A DNA stretch of 64,000 nucleotides from Planctomycetota bacterium (GTDB taxonomy: Bacteria; Planctomycetota; UBA1135), in assembly GCA_024275135.1 (NCBI GenBank), contig JAJRZS010000003.1, positions 1 to 64,000 on the forward strand. Direction: 5' to 3'. The translations under genes and the position numbers were made by a program. Positions 28,450-37,377 of this stretch are shown one piece after another; positions within the stretch are counted from its first letter, which is position 1, and each line of letters starts with the position of its first letter. Under the pieces are notes generated by a model. The model was not told the origin of the DNA. It searched no databases and was given only the letters and a program-made list of their open reading frames with translations.

Positions 28450-29736
28450 TCACTTCAAAGGATAGGTTGCTAAGACCCATTCCTTCCAGGCGGCATCGGC
28501 TTGAGCGAAAGTCCAGCCATAAACATCTTTCAGGATTTTGCGTTGGGTGGAGAGATTGTTGGTGAGGTCTTTGGCGGTTTTTAATGCGGTAATCCAACGC
28601 CCGAATTTTTTCCCGTCGTATTGCATGAGGAAGCAAACTTTGGACCAGGCGACGACGTGGGCTTCAAAATCTAAATCACCAAAACTGCGCATGCGGCTTA
28701 AATCGGCATAACCAATGGCATCGTTTTTGCCAATCAATTTGCGCACGATGGGTTCCCAGCGGTGGGAATCTTTGGTTTGAGTGGTTGAACCTTCATCGAG
28801 ATCATAGAAGTTGTAGAGATCGGAATTGCGTTTGGACATGTAATGTCCCATGCCAATGCGTAACCAGACCGGCGCTTCAACAAGATAAAGCATGTAGCCA
28901 TCTAGAATATTGATGGTGACATTATGCAACAGTGCATTGTGGAGGTGTTGGTCATGCTTGATTTTGTCGGCCTCGGTAGACAGACCAAACCATAAGGCGC
29001 GGGAGACGGGTTCGGTATTGGCGGGCCGCCAAGTAAGGTGCCAGCGTTGAGGATGAGAATCGAGGTGGCCAATATAGTGTTTTTTGATGAGTGCAAAATC
29101 TTCCTCATAGCGCATCATTAAGATTTCGAATTTCATTGGCATGCCAAAATAGCGCCCAAGGCCTACCCATCCAGGCATTCCTGGAGCCCGTTTGGGGCTA
29201 GCGAGGAATACCTTTTCCAGATCTCCTTTCCAATCTTCACCGGCACTAGCGTCGACAAAAACTTGCTCCTCTGGAAGAACCAAAAACTGTTCTTCGGTGT
29301 ACCCGGTGAGACTCATCAAATGTTGATAGGCCTTCTCCATGCGAAAGGCCATCAGGTGGATGCGCATCCATTTGTCGAGCACCTTGATTTTCTTTGGGTG
29401 CACCATGGGGAAAAACTCGGCGAGTTCGGTGAGTTCGGCGCGATAGGCTTTACGATCTTTAACCGGGATTTTCCATGGCTTGAGGTCGGAGCCGAGTCGG
29501 AAGTGGATGGATTCCAACCAAACCATGTCGAATGCCCCGACCGTTTGCATAATTTCTTCAGAGTCGCTCTTCAGGAAAATGAAAGGACCGTGGTTTTGAA
29601 TCCCGGCATTGGCCATGACTTCGGGGTCGAATCCGCAAACCGTACACACATCCTTGCCATGGGATTGGGCGGGAAGAGGTGGGGTGAGGAAAAGGAGCGC
29701 AATGCAAACGCTCCAAAACGCAAAGCGCGGATTCAT
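28450..29736 (-). CDS. Secreted protein of unknown function, possible inactive peptidase relative
   Basis: A 428-residue protein with a signal peptide (FWSVCIALLFLTPPLPAQ) and a CxxC site just after it (DVCTVCGFDP), which may bind metal or form a disulfide. The rest is mixed helix and loop with WLRIGMGHYMSKRN. That segment resembles in shape the WLEEGAASYFEG motif of the metallopeptidase at 5961-8608, but has no glutamate in place, and no HExxH is present. It may be a catalytically dead relative; this is a by-eye guess. It overlaps the upstream HEAT-like gene by four bases. Confidence 0.7.
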   Translation of the reverse strand: MNPRFAFWSVCIALLFLTPPLPAQSHGKDVCTVCGFDPEVMANAGIQNHGPFIFLKSDSEEIMQTVGAFDMVWLESIHFRLGSDLKPWKIPVKDRKAYRAELTELAEFFPMVHPKKIKVLDKWMRIHLMAFRMEKAYQHLMSLTGYTEEQFLVLPEEQVFVDASAGEDWKGDLEKVFLASPKRAPGMPGWVGLGRYFGMPMKFEILMMRYEEDFALIKKHYIGHLDSHPQRWHLTWRPANTEPVSRALWFGLSTEADKIKHDQHLHNALLHNVTINILDGYMLYLVEAPVWLRIGMGHYMSKRNSDLYNFYDLDEGSTTQTKDSHRWEPIVRKLIGKNDAIGYADLSRMRSFGDLDFEAHVVAWSKVCFLMQYDGKKFGRWITALKTAKDLTNNLSTQRKILKDVYGWTFAQADAAWKEWVLATYPLK

Positions 29737-30590
29737 AGGCGAGCTTTCCAGGCTTCGCCACGCTCAATGATTTCCGTCATCGATGGGTGGTCAAGAGGTT
29801 CTTTTTGGTCGACCACAACGCGGCAGGCATTGATGGCAGCTAAGCGTAAGGATGTGTCGGATTCCGCAAGAAAAGGCAGAAGTTTGTTGGCGTGTTCAGG
29901 GACGCCGAAGAGTTCGAACATGCGTACAGCAGCGAGTTTTTCTTTACTGCGTTTGCGTTCCAGCAGAGGGAGAATGGAGCTAACCAGAGGGGCGCGGTCG
30001 ATATTGGCGAAGTCTTGGCGCAATCTTGAGGAATCTTTGAGCCAGTGCGAGCGCACTTGAAGTTCAATGGCGCTGATGGCTTCCGGGTGACCGCGAAAGG
30101 CAAGACCACGCGCTGCTTCGTAAGCAAAATCTGCATGCTCGCTTGACAAGTATGTTGCTAACATTTCTTCGGTATCTTTTCGTTCGCTGTCCGCCCAGCG
30201 ACGAAGCAAGTGAATGCGCAAACAATCCGGCGCATTCTTTTTTAACAACGACCATGCCAATTCTAAATCGTCATCCTGCAACAGTGTGTCTAGGACCTTC
30301 CACAAAGGAGGGAGGCGATCGGCCTTTTCCATGCGTTTTGCTGCATTCAGGCAGGCGGGAATGGCGGCTTCTCCCACCGCCAGGATTTGTTGTACCCCAG
30401 CCTCAACTTTTTCTTCGTCTTTGCCCTTCTCAAGGAGATGCATTCCAGCCTGCACATCCTTTTTCATCGGGCTGGTCAGGCGCGGGAACTTTTTCTTTTT
30501 GGCTGGCGCCTCCTTTTCAGTTGCAGGAGTTTGCGCAGGTGTTTCTTGCGCCATAGGGGCACAGAGAAGAGGGAGCAGGAGGGCAAGCAT
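29733..30590 (-). CDS. Secreted helical-repeat (HEAT-like) protein
   Basis: A 285-residue protein with a very short signal peptide (LALLLPLLCAPMAQ) and a Lys/Pro-rich linker. The remainder is alpha-solenoid: repeats such as EAARGLAFRGHPEAISAIELQV and LRLAAINACRVVVDQ look like HEAT units. Such proteins act as scaffolds; no enzyme motif is seen. It sits between a lipoprotein foldase gene (one-base overlap) and the CxxC secreted protein gene (four-base overlap), so the three form one operon. Confidence 0.75.
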   Translation of the reverse strand: MLALLLPLLCAPMAQETPAQTPATEKEAPAKKKKFPRLTSPMKKDVQAGMHLLEKGKDEEKVEAGVQQILAVGEAAIPACLNAAKRMEKADRLPPLWKVLDTLLQDDDLELAWSLLKKNAPDCLRIHLLRRWADSERKDTEEMLATYLSSEHADFAYEAARGLAFRGHPEAISAIELQVRSHWLKDSSRLRQDFANIDRAPLVSSILPLLERKRSKEKLAAVRMFELFGVPEHANKLLPFLAESDTSLRLAAINACRVVVDQKEPLDHPSMTEIIERGEAWKARL

Positions 30591-31261
30591 TAGGCGTGGG
30601 TACGGTTGAGGCGGAAAGATGGTGGCAAGGTCTGGATGAGTTCCGGGTTGCCGGATAACGGCAAAGTTTCCCAGGCTTTCTTGGCCTGCTTGCGATCGAG
30701 ATCGCTGCCGACTGGGAACTGCATACGATACAAGACAATTTGTGCGCGGTTACTCGGGCCAGGCAGGCGTTTGTCTAAATAGATGATTTCCCACCCATAG
30801 CTGGTTTGAATGGGGCCAGCCAAGTCACCTTCATGCATGAGCGCCACTTGGGCCGCAGCTTGCGCGCCAAGGCCAGCGGGGTTGGGTAGCTGGGGGCTAT
30901 CTGGCATGGGAGTGATGCCGACTTCTTCAGACCACTGCAGGTAAACGGAGAGGAAATCTTCCCCTTGTCGCAAGCGCTGGAGCCATTTTTCGCATTCACG
31001 GCGGGCATTTTGGCTCTTTTGGGGTAGGGTTTGGTGGAGAATGTTGGCCTGGCCGAGGCCAAAAAGCATTAAATGGGCACGTAGAGAATCGGTTCCTTCG
31101 TGGGGAAATGCCTGGCGCAAAGCCTTTTCGGCAGTCATGACTTGTTGATAGGGAAGGACATAAGGGCCAATATGCAAATCTTGTGGTTGGCCACAGCAAG
31201 GAAGAAGAAGCAACAAGCCAAGGGTGGCTGGAGCAGGTTTTAAGCGTCGCAACATCTTCAT
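30590..31261 (-). CDS. PpiC-type peptidyl-prolyl isomerase lipoprotein
   Basis: A 223-residue lipoprotein: the signal sequence ends in LLLLLPCCG, a lipobox with Cys. The C-terminal half has the parvulin signature around EGDLAGPIQTSYGWEIIYLDKR. Parvulins speed proline isomerisation in the folding of exported proteins. The ATG at 31261 puts the signal at the N-terminus; 31357 would overlap the divergent gene. It faces the larger PpiC-like gene at 31348 across an 86-nt spacer, so the two foldases probably share a regulatory region. Confidence 0.82.
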   Translation of the reverse strand: MKMLRRLKPAPATLGLLLLLPCCGQPQDLHIGPYVLPYQQVMTAEKALRQAFPHEGTDSLRAHLMLFGLGQANILHQTLPQKSQNARRECEKWLQRLRQGEDFLSVYLQWSEEVGITPMPDSPQLPNPAGLGAQAAAQVALMHEGDLAGPIQTSYGWEIIYLDKRLPGPSNRAQIVLYRMQFPVGSDLDRKQAKKAWETLPLSGNPELIQTLPPSFRLNRTHA

Positions 31262-31347
31262 GGGAGCATTTTCGCACTGACAGGGCGTCGGAGTGTAAAA
31301 TATCCGACCAAAATCAGGCCATCTACTCAGCTTCCCACTAACCAGCG

Positions 31348-32901
31348 ATGCTTTCATCCCTTCTACTTTCCTCTCTTTGCCTGCCTACCCCTTGCCAAGC
31401 TGCTCCTGCTGGCCAGGTGGAGTCGACAACGACGACGGCACCGACTTCCGAGGTCACCATTAGTCGGGAGGAGCGTCTCAAGCGCACCTACATCTACACA
31501 GCTGGCTCGCGCTATATCTTGCAGCGTACTTTGGAGGAGCTGCTCAAGGATGAAATCCAACGACGCAAGGATGCGGGCCTGTTTGTCGGCAAAGTTGAAA
31601 TTGCGGACGATTTGGTGGAGGCCGAGGTGGAGTCGCGCATGCAAGCGCTGAAGGAGCAAGACGCCAATCTAGACTTCTGGGATCAAGTGGCCGCGCAAGG
31701 GTTTACCCCAACCACTTTCCGTCAAGAGTTGCGACGCAGCATCCAGGCGCGCAACATGTATTTCCCGGAAGATCCCACAGATTGGCCGGTTGAGATGCTG
31801 AAGGAAGTATTGGGAGACACTTGGGACAATTTTATGGCCAAAACGCATGAAGACTTTTTGGCACAAAAAGAGGAGACTGGAGAGTTTCCTCCGCTGAATG
31901 AGCAAACTCTCAACATGATGTTGATGCCGACAATCTGGAATTATTTGCTGAAACATGGTGATGTCCAATACCCATCGGATGGCTTACCAGAAGGCGTGGT
32001 TTTGCGTGTGAATGAGCGCGATGTGGCTACCGAAGAAGTTCTTGCCACCATCGAACCTTTTTTAAGTGATACCGATCGAGAGTGGGCAGAGCTGTTTGTG
32101 GATCGCATCGATATGGCGACGGTGGCGCTCCAAGAAAAGGGAGCTTGGTTGTCGAAGGAAGAGTCCGACGCTCTTTTTGCCAAAGAGGCTGCGGAATACA
32201 ACAGTCCACCTTTTACTCACGAGTTAGTCGTGTTGCAGTTTTTGGGCTATCCCAGCATGGAGATTTATAAGCAGTTTTTCCGCGTGCGGCATTCTTTCCG
32301 TAATCTGTTGCCGGCTGAAGGAACGGATGCGTTCAAGGGGTTGCAGAAAGCGCAGCTTGCGGAGCGGGGCGAATTTTATGGTGGCGCCAAAGTGCAGGTG
32401 GATGTCATTTTGCTGAGTGCGCGCGATACCGCCACTGGCAAGTTTCCTTTGCATGGAAATCCTTACCAACAGGCCAAAGAGCGTGCACAAGAGGTGGCGG
32501 AAATCCTCAGCGAAGGCACGGACTTTGACCAGGTGCTGATGGAATACAGTGATTATCCGGAGAAAGTCCCGGGTAGCCAGGCTGGTATGCCGCAGCCCAA
32601 CCATGGGCATTTGCCTGCGCAAACCCGTAATGACATGCGCGGTTTCTTGGGAGAAAGCGATTACACCGACTTTCTTTTTGGCTACTCCATCTCCGATGAC
32701 ATTTTCTTTCGTGCGGAGCTCGGAGCCATTTACGGTCCGATTCGTGGGCCCTTGGGCTACTATTTCTACCGAGTGGTCCAACGTTCTCCAGCAACACGCA
32801 CATTGGATGTCGCTGGGGTGGAGCGTGATGCCTACATCGTTAACGACGATTTGCTCACTACTCATTTCCTAGATTTCCTCAGTCAGTTGCAGAACGACTG
32901 A
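31348..32901 (+). CDS. Large secreted PpiC/SurA-like foldase
   Basis: A 517-residue exported protein. After a signal peptide (SLLLSSLCLPTPCQA) there is a long helical part (residues about 40-330) with SurA-like character, then a parvulin-like domain ending in LGAIYGPIRGPLGYYFYRVVQR. It likely helps outer-membrane or secreted proteins to fold. The domain order, chaperone arm then a single PPIase, is plain; whether the PPIase is active is uncertain. Only 10 nt separate it from the downstream ABC exporter gene, which suggests a common transcript. Confidence 0.8.
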   Translation: MLSSLLLSSLCLPTPCQAAPAGQVESTTTTAPTSEVTISREERLKRTYIYTAGSRYILQRTLEELLKDEIQRRKDAGLFVGKVEIADDLVEAEVESRMQALKEQDANLDFWDQVAAQGFTPTTFRQELRRSIQARNMYFPEDPTDWPVEMLKEVLGDTWDNFMAKTHEDFLAQKEETGEFPPLNEQTLNMMLMPTIWNYLLKHGDVQYPSDGLPEGVVLRVNERDVATEEVLATIEPFLSDTDREWAELFVDRIDMATVALQEKGAWLSKEESDALFAKEAAEYNSPPFTHELVVLQFLGYPSMEIYKQFFRVRHSFRNLLPAEGTDAFKGLQKAQLAERGEFYGGAKVQVDVILLSARDTATGKFPLHGNPYQQAKERAQEVAEILSEGTDFDQVLMEYSDYPEKVPGSQAGMPQPNHGHLPAQTRNDMRGFLGESDYTDFLFGYSISDDIFFRAELGAIYGPIRGPLGYYFYRVVQRSPATRTLDVAGVERDAYIVNDDLLTTHFLDFLSQLQND

Positions 32902-32911
32902 GCCCTCTTCT

Positions 32912-34786
32912 TTGAGCAAAAAGAAAACAGGCTCCATCCTAGCGGCTTATCGGCGCTTGTCCCCCTATTTGGGGCGCTTTCGCCGACAAGCAATTGGGGT
33001 GGTGTTGCTCGGGGCTTTGGCCGCCGTCGGCGGGCGCGCCACCCTGCTGTTTTTCAAGCCACTGACCGATCGATTGGGCTTGGGCGATGTGCCAACCCCG
33101 ATGGACGGAGAGCGTTCTTTGTTGGAGCGTTTTACCCACGACACCATGGAGCCCTGGTTGGCCTCCTGCCCGGATTGGGGACTCACTCTCGGCTTGAGCC
33201 AAGTACTCATCATGATTTTGATGATGACGGCATTGGCGGTCTTGTTTTCGGTGGTGCAGTTTTTCTTTTTGCGCTTGGCACGCATGCTTTCGGTATGGAT
33301 GATTACCGATTTGCGCCTGGATTTGGCTGACCATGTGGTGAAGCTGGGCATGGGGTTTCACTCGGACCGCCGGCTCGGTGATTTGGTGTCGCGATTGACT
33401 GTGGACGTCGCCGCAAGTTTGCGCATTTTGAGTCTGATGGTGGAGGAAGTGGTACAGGCGCCCTTCAGCATTTTGGCGTCCTTGTTTTTAGCTTGGGCGG
33501 CCGAGCCAACGGCCACCTTGGGCATGCTGATTTTGGTACCTATCATTGCTTTGCCGGTGGCTCGTATTGGACCGTTGATTCGACGCCGAGCGAAGCGTTC
33601 GCAGGATAGCTTGGGCGATACCACCCAACGCTTGGTGCAAATGTTGTCGGGGATTCGGGTGGTAAAAGCTTTTCGCATGGAGCAGCGCGAGGCCGACGAG
33701 TTCAAACGCGTCAACCAAGAGTTCGTACGCCAAACCGAAGGCATGGTTCGGGCCCAAGCCACCAGTTTGGCGGTGACCGCCTTTTTCGCCAACGGTGGGA
33801 TTGGTTTGGTTTTGGGTGGCTTGGTGGTGGTGCATCTAACCATCGCCCCCATCTTCAATAGCGCAGGCACGATGCTCACCTTCCTTACCGCGATTGGTAT
33901 GTTGTTGGCTTATGTGAAGCGTCTCACTCGTGCCTTCGCAGCCATCTATGGCTCTTTGGGATCCATCGACCGGGTTTTTGAGGTCTTCGATTTGAAACCC
34001 GATGTGGTTGATGCGGCTGACGCTCAGCCATTTTGTGGCCTGCAGGATGGCATCCGTTTCGAAGAGGTCGGCTTTACTTATCCTGAGGCCAGCCAACCGG
34101 CGTTGCACCAAATCGATCTCGAAGTCAAACGTGGACAACGCATCGCCTTGGTTGGTTTGTCTGGGGCTGGAAAGAGCACCATTCTGGATTTGGTCGCGCG
34201 TTTTTATGATGTTACCGAAGGTCGAATTTTAATCGACGGCGTGGATTTGCGTTCTCTCCGCGTTGGCGATTGGATGGACCACCTGGCCGTGGTGCAACAG
34301 CAACCCTTCTTGTTCCATGCTAGTTTGCGCGACAACATTCGCTATGGTCGTTTGGACGCAAGCGAAGAGGAAATCCTGAAGGCGTGCAAAGCGGCGAATT
34401 TGTTGGAAACTTTGCAGCAACTTCCCGATGGTTTAGATACCGAAGTTGGGGAAGCGGGTTCCCGCCTCAGCGGTGGACAGGCGCAGCGTGTAACCATTGC
34501 CCGAGCTTTGCTGAAAAACGCGGATGTCTTGTTGTTGGATGAGGCCACCAGCGCCTTGGACTCGGAGTCGGAACGCAAAGTGCAAGATGCCTTGGAGAAT
34601 TTGATGCATGGACGCACCACCTTCGTGATAGCCCACCGCCTGAGTACAATTCGTAGCGCCGATAAAATTTTGGTGTTGGAGTCGGGGCGAATTATCGAAA
34701 CCGGTACTCATGAGGAACTACTTGCCCATGGGGGAAGCTATGCCCATATGTGGGCATTACAGGTCGGGGCTCCTGCTGCGGATTAG
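32912..34786 (+). CDS. MsbA-like ABC exporter (fused membrane and ATPase domains)
   Basis: A half-transporter of 624 residues. The N-terminal 330 residues hold about six helices, and the nucleotide-binding domain has Walker A GLSGAGKST, the Q-loop, signature LSGGQAQR, Walker B VLLLDEATSALD and the H-loop His in VIAHRLSTI. The likely function is lipid or lipid-A-core flipping, as in MsbA, but substrate cannot be proven from sequence. The start is TTG 32912 because no ATG lies in frame before the first helix. The stop overlaps the stop of ispF (TTAG, 34783-34786). Confidence 0.92.
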   Translation: MSKKKTGSILAAYRRLSPYLGRFRRQAIGVVLLGALAAVGGRATLLFFKPLTDRLGLGDVPTPMDGERSLLERFTHDTMEPWLASCPDWGLTLGLSQVLIMILMMTALAVLFSVVQFFFLRLARMLSVWMITDLRLDLADHVVKLGMGFHSDRRLGDLVSRLTVDVAASLRILSLMVEEVVQAPFSILASLFLAWAAEPTATLGMLILVPIIALPVARIGPLIRRRAKRSQDSLGDTTQRLVQMLSGIRVVKAFRMEQREADEFKRVNQEFVRQTEGMVRAQATSLAVTAFFANGGIGLVLGGLVVVHLTIAPIFNSAGTMLTFLTAIGMLLAYVKRLTRAFAAIYGSLGSIDRVFEVFDLKPDVVDAADAQPFCGLQDGIRFEEVGFTYPEASQPALHQIDLEVKRGQRIALVGLSGAGKSTILDLVARFYDVTEGRILIDGVDLRSLRVGDWMDHLAVVQQQPFLFHASLRDNIRYGRLDASEEEILKACKAANLLETLQQLPDGLDTEVGEAGSRLSGGQAQRVTIARALLKNADVLLLDEATSALDSESERKVQDALENLMHGRTTFVIAHRLSTIRSADKILVLESGRIIETGTHEELLAHGGSYAHMWALQVGAPAAD

Positions 34787-35262
34787 AGTGGCAGCAACAA
34801 GGCCACTGCTTGCACGGCGATGGAACCGGAACAGCCGCCTTCCGTGGTTTTGCCTTTGAGGTTGATGCGGTCTTGGTCTAAGTCCAAAAGTTTGCTGAGG
34901 TTTTGGCGAATGGCCTCGCGATACGGGCGAATTTTCGGTTGGTCGCAAATCACCACCAAATCCACCGACACCACTTGCAGCTTTTTCTCCGACAGTTTTG
35001 TCATTGCTGCAGTTAAAAAATCCTTGCTGTTGGCATCCTTCCAGCGTGGGTCTTGGTCGGAAAACAGAGTGCCCAAATCATCCAAGCCTGCGGCGCCGAG
35101 AAGCGAGTCGGTAAGAGCGTGGAGGAGTACATCGGCGTCGGAATGCCCAATCGGGCCGAGTTCAAATGGAATTTCGATGCCGCCCAAAATACAGGGGCGA
35201 CCACTGACGAGGCCATGGCGATCCCAGCCAAGGCCGATGCGAGGTGCGGTGTTAAGAGGCAT
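34783..35262 (-). CDS. ispF: 2-C-methyl-D-erythritol 2,4-cyclodiphosphate synthase
   Basis: The MEP-pathway cyclase. From ATG 35262 the product is 159 residues, the usual length. The metal ligands are the Asp and His in LGWDRHGL near the start and the His of GPIGHSDADVLLHALTDSLLG. LKGKTTEGG is the nucleotide-binding tail. The usual Gly-Tyr-Asp-x-His is Gly-Trp-Asp-Arg-His here. It overlaps ispD by 11 nt on the same strand. In-frame starts as far as 35367 lie inside ispD and are rejected. Confidence 0.95.
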   Translation of the reverse strand: MPLNTAPRIGLGWDRHGLVSGRPCILGGIEIPFELGPIGHSDADVLLHALTDSLLGAAGLDDLGTLFSDQDPRWKDANSKDFLTAAMTKLSEKKLQVVSVDLVVICDQPKIRPYREAIRQNLSKLLDLDQDRINLKGKTTEGGCSGSIAVQAVALLLPL

Positions 35263-35956
35263 GGCAGGAAGGGTGGCTGAGGAGGGCTTCGGCGAGGAGA
35301 AGGTCGCGGGGGACCGTGATTTTGAAATTGGGATGCTGGCAGGGAACGAGTTGGGGTGCGTGACCACAGTACTCCAGCATCATGGATTCATCCGTAGGCA
35401 ATCCGCTTTGCTCCACTTCCCAAGCCGAAAAGGCTTCCAACATCCAGTTGCGCTTGGCAACTTGGGGGGTTTGCGCTCGCCATAGGCCAGCGCGGGGAAT
35501 GGTCTGTTGCACGCGGGTGTCAGCACAGCTTTGTTTGAGGGTGTCGGCACAAGGTTCGGCGGCCAGTGCGGCACCATGTTCGCGGGCGGCGGCAATAACG
35601 GCGTCCAAATCCTCGGCGTGGAGCAGGGGGCGGGCGGCATCGTGAACCAACAAAAAAGGGAAATCGTCGCAGGCCTCACAGCCATTGCGGCTGGAGAGCC
35701 AGCGTTCGGCACCACCGGCTACAACCAAATTGGCTCCAAGGTGGAGCGGGTCGGTATGCCATTCCTGAGCCATCCGTTGGCAGTCTTTGGCGGACATCAC
35801 CACTACAATCTGACCGATAGCTGGGGATTGGCTTAAGGTGCGGAGGCTGTGGGCTAATAGCGGTTTGTTGGCCAGACCAAGCAGAGCTTTGTTGGTGCCA
35901 CCCACGCGTCGGCCACAGCCCGCAGCGAGAAGAACGGCGGCAGTGTCCGCAGTCAT
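35252..35956 (-). CDS. ispD: 2-C-methyl-D-erythritol 4-phosphate cytidylyltransferase
   Basis: It makes CDP-methylerythritol, two steps before ispF acts. The 234-residue protein starts AAVLLAAGCGRRVGG, the CTP loop, with Lys in TNKALLGLANKPLLAHSL. VHDAARPLL is the second signature, and RAQTPQVAK follows. The ATG at 35956 is right in front of the nucleotide loop; longer in-frame starts reach into the ruvC promoter region. It is the first gene of the ispD-ispF pair and is divergent from ruvC (73-nt gap). Confidence 0.94.
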   Translation of the reverse strand: MTADTAAVLLAAGCGRRVGGTNKALLGLANKPLLAHSLRTLSQSPAIGQIVVVMSAKDCQRMAQEWHTDPLHLGANLVVAGGAERWLSSRNGCEACDDFPFLLVHDAARPLLHAEDLDAVIAAAREHGAALAAEPCADTLKQSCADTRVQQTIPRAGLWRAQTPQVAKRNWMLEAFSAWEVEQSGLPTDESMMLEYCGHAPQLVPCQHPNFKITVPRDLLLAEALLSHPSCHAS

Positions 35957-36029
35957 AGCTAAAGGGTAGCAGCGAGTTTCTTTGCTGGGAATGGAGGCGA
36001 CCAAACCCGGGGTAGGGTAGCATGGTTTT

Positions 36030-36605
36030 GTGCAACAGCGCGTGTTGGGAATTGACCCAGGCAGCCAAGTCGTGGGGTGGGCCATTGCGGAAAAGACCGC
36101 AGATGGTCGTTTGTGTCGTGTGGACTCGGGATACTGGCCATTGGGGCGTGCACCCCTGCCGATGGGCGAGCGCCTTTATCGGTTGCATCGGCATTTGTTG
36201 GAGCTGGTGGAGCAATGCCCGCCACAGCTGATGGCCTTGGAGGCGGCGTTTTTTGGAAAAAATGCTAGTTCGGCGCTGCGTCTGGGAGAGGCTAGGGGGG
36301 TGGTGCTGATGACCGCGGAGTTGCTTGACCTGCCCTTGGTGGAGTACCCGCCTGCAACGGTCAAAGCACGGGTTGCTGGCACCGGGGGCGCCAACAAAGA
36401 GCAGGTCCAGCATTTGGTGGGCTTGCATTACGGCATTCCTGACTTCGTGCCGGCAACTTCGGACGAAGCCGACGCCCTGGCGGTGGCGGCCTGCGCCTTG
36501 CTGGATCCTGGTTTGCAAGATGCAGATTCCTGGAATAGCTCGAAAACTGAGGATTTAAAGAGGGGGAAACGGGGTAAACTTCCTCCTGGAGCCCGTTTTC
36601 AATGA
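36030..36605 (+). CDS. ruvC: Crossover junction endodeoxyribonuclease RuvC
   Basis: It cuts Holliday junctions in the RuvABC system. The RNase-H-type acids are visible: Asp in VLGIDPGSQVVGWA (residue 9), Glu in ALEAAFFGKN and the DEADALAVAAC end motif. The 191 residues include a basic C-terminal tail (KRGKRGKLPPGARF). The start is GTG at 36030 because the nearby ATG at 36022 is in another frame. ruvA and ruvB are not in the window. The following gene overlaps it by ATGA. Confidence 0.94.
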   Translation: MQQRVLGIDPGSQVVGWAIAEKTADGRLCRVDSGYWPLGRAPLPMGERLYRLHRHLLELVEQCPPQLMALEAAFFGKNASSALRLGEARGVVLMTAELLDLPLVEYPPATVKARVAGTGGANKEQVQHLVGLHYGIPDFVPATSDEADALAVAACALLDPGLQDADSWNSSKTEDLKRGKRGKLPPGARFQ

Positions 36606-37363
36606 CCCCCCCTAAGGAATCGAAGAAAACACCAACTTGGGACTTTTCGGAGTTTCTCAAGTGGTTGGTGCATCACCCGCAGGCCCTGGAGCCCGGCTTG
36701 CGGATGTTGGGGCATGCTTTGGAATTGGGCCCGAAACTCAGCGCCGAGGCTTGCGCCGCCGATGGCTTGGGACGTCCCTGTCTGATTTTGCATGTGGACA
36801 ATTTCTCGGCTTCCGTTTACGACCGCATTTTGTTGTTGATGGCAAAAATGCAAACGGACGGAGAACGGTTCCGCCATTTGTTTGCCCGCCCCCATGAGCC
36901 GCGGATGTTTTTGCTGGCCCCCAATTACCTAGCGGAGGCCAGAGCAAGGTTGGAGCTGCTCACCCACGCTTTTTCCTTGCGCTGCTTCAGTTTTGGTCCC
37001 CCTTCTTCCAAACGCGGTGTTCCAATGTTGGAGTTGGAGGAGATTGCGGCTGAGGTTCCGCCTTTGCAGCATTTGGACAGTTTAGGTGAGCGCCCAGAAA
37101 CGCCTTTTGTTGCACGTTTGCTCCATGCTTGCTCAGTTTTGCACCCTCCTGTGCTTTGCCGGGGCGGAGACTGGCCTTTGCTGCTGTTGGGGGTTTCTGG
37201 TCCTTTGGCGACCCTGCTTCGAGATGAGCGCGGGGTCTATATGGCAGGTGCTGGGCAACGGCAAGAAGATCCTTTGTTGCATTTGCGCGATGACGACGCG
37301 ATAGACCATGCCATCGATGCTCTTTTGCGCGCGCAAGAAAAAACCGAAACCCGCGTCGCCTAA
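36602..37363 (+). CDS. Protein of unknown function, coupled to ruvC
   Basis: A 253-residue soluble protein with no motif I recognise. The N-terminal half has HALELGPKLSAEACAADGLGRPCLILHVDN and an alpha/beta character; the middle has FSLRCFSFGPPSSKRGVPMLELEE; the end is charged. It has no signal peptide or membrane helix. The ATGA overlap with ruvC suggests that its amount is set with RuvC and that it may serve DNA repair, which is inference only. Confidence 0.7.
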   Translation: MTPPKESKKTPTWDFSEFLKWLVHHPQALEPGLRMLGHALELGPKLSAEACAADGLGRPCLILHVDNFSASVYDRILLLMAKMQTDGERFRHLFARPHEPRMFLLAPNYLAEARARLELLTHAFSLRCFSFGPPSSKRGVPMLELEEIAAEVPPLQHLDSLGERPETPFVARLLHACSVLHPPVLCRGGDWPLLLLGVSGPLATLLRDERGVYMAGAGQRQEDPLLHLRDDDAIDHAIDALLRAQEKTETRVA

Positions 37364-37377
37364 GTCGTCTACTTGGG

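Noticed and set aside
31262-31347. Sigma-70 promoter in the spacer between the two PpiC-type genes
   Set aside because: CTGACA is present near 31277 but the nearest -10-like hexamers have wrong spacing or poor match.
35676-36518. Minus-strand 280-codon open frame spanning ispD and ruvC
   Set aside because: It crosses two real genes in other frames and lacks any recognisable feature.
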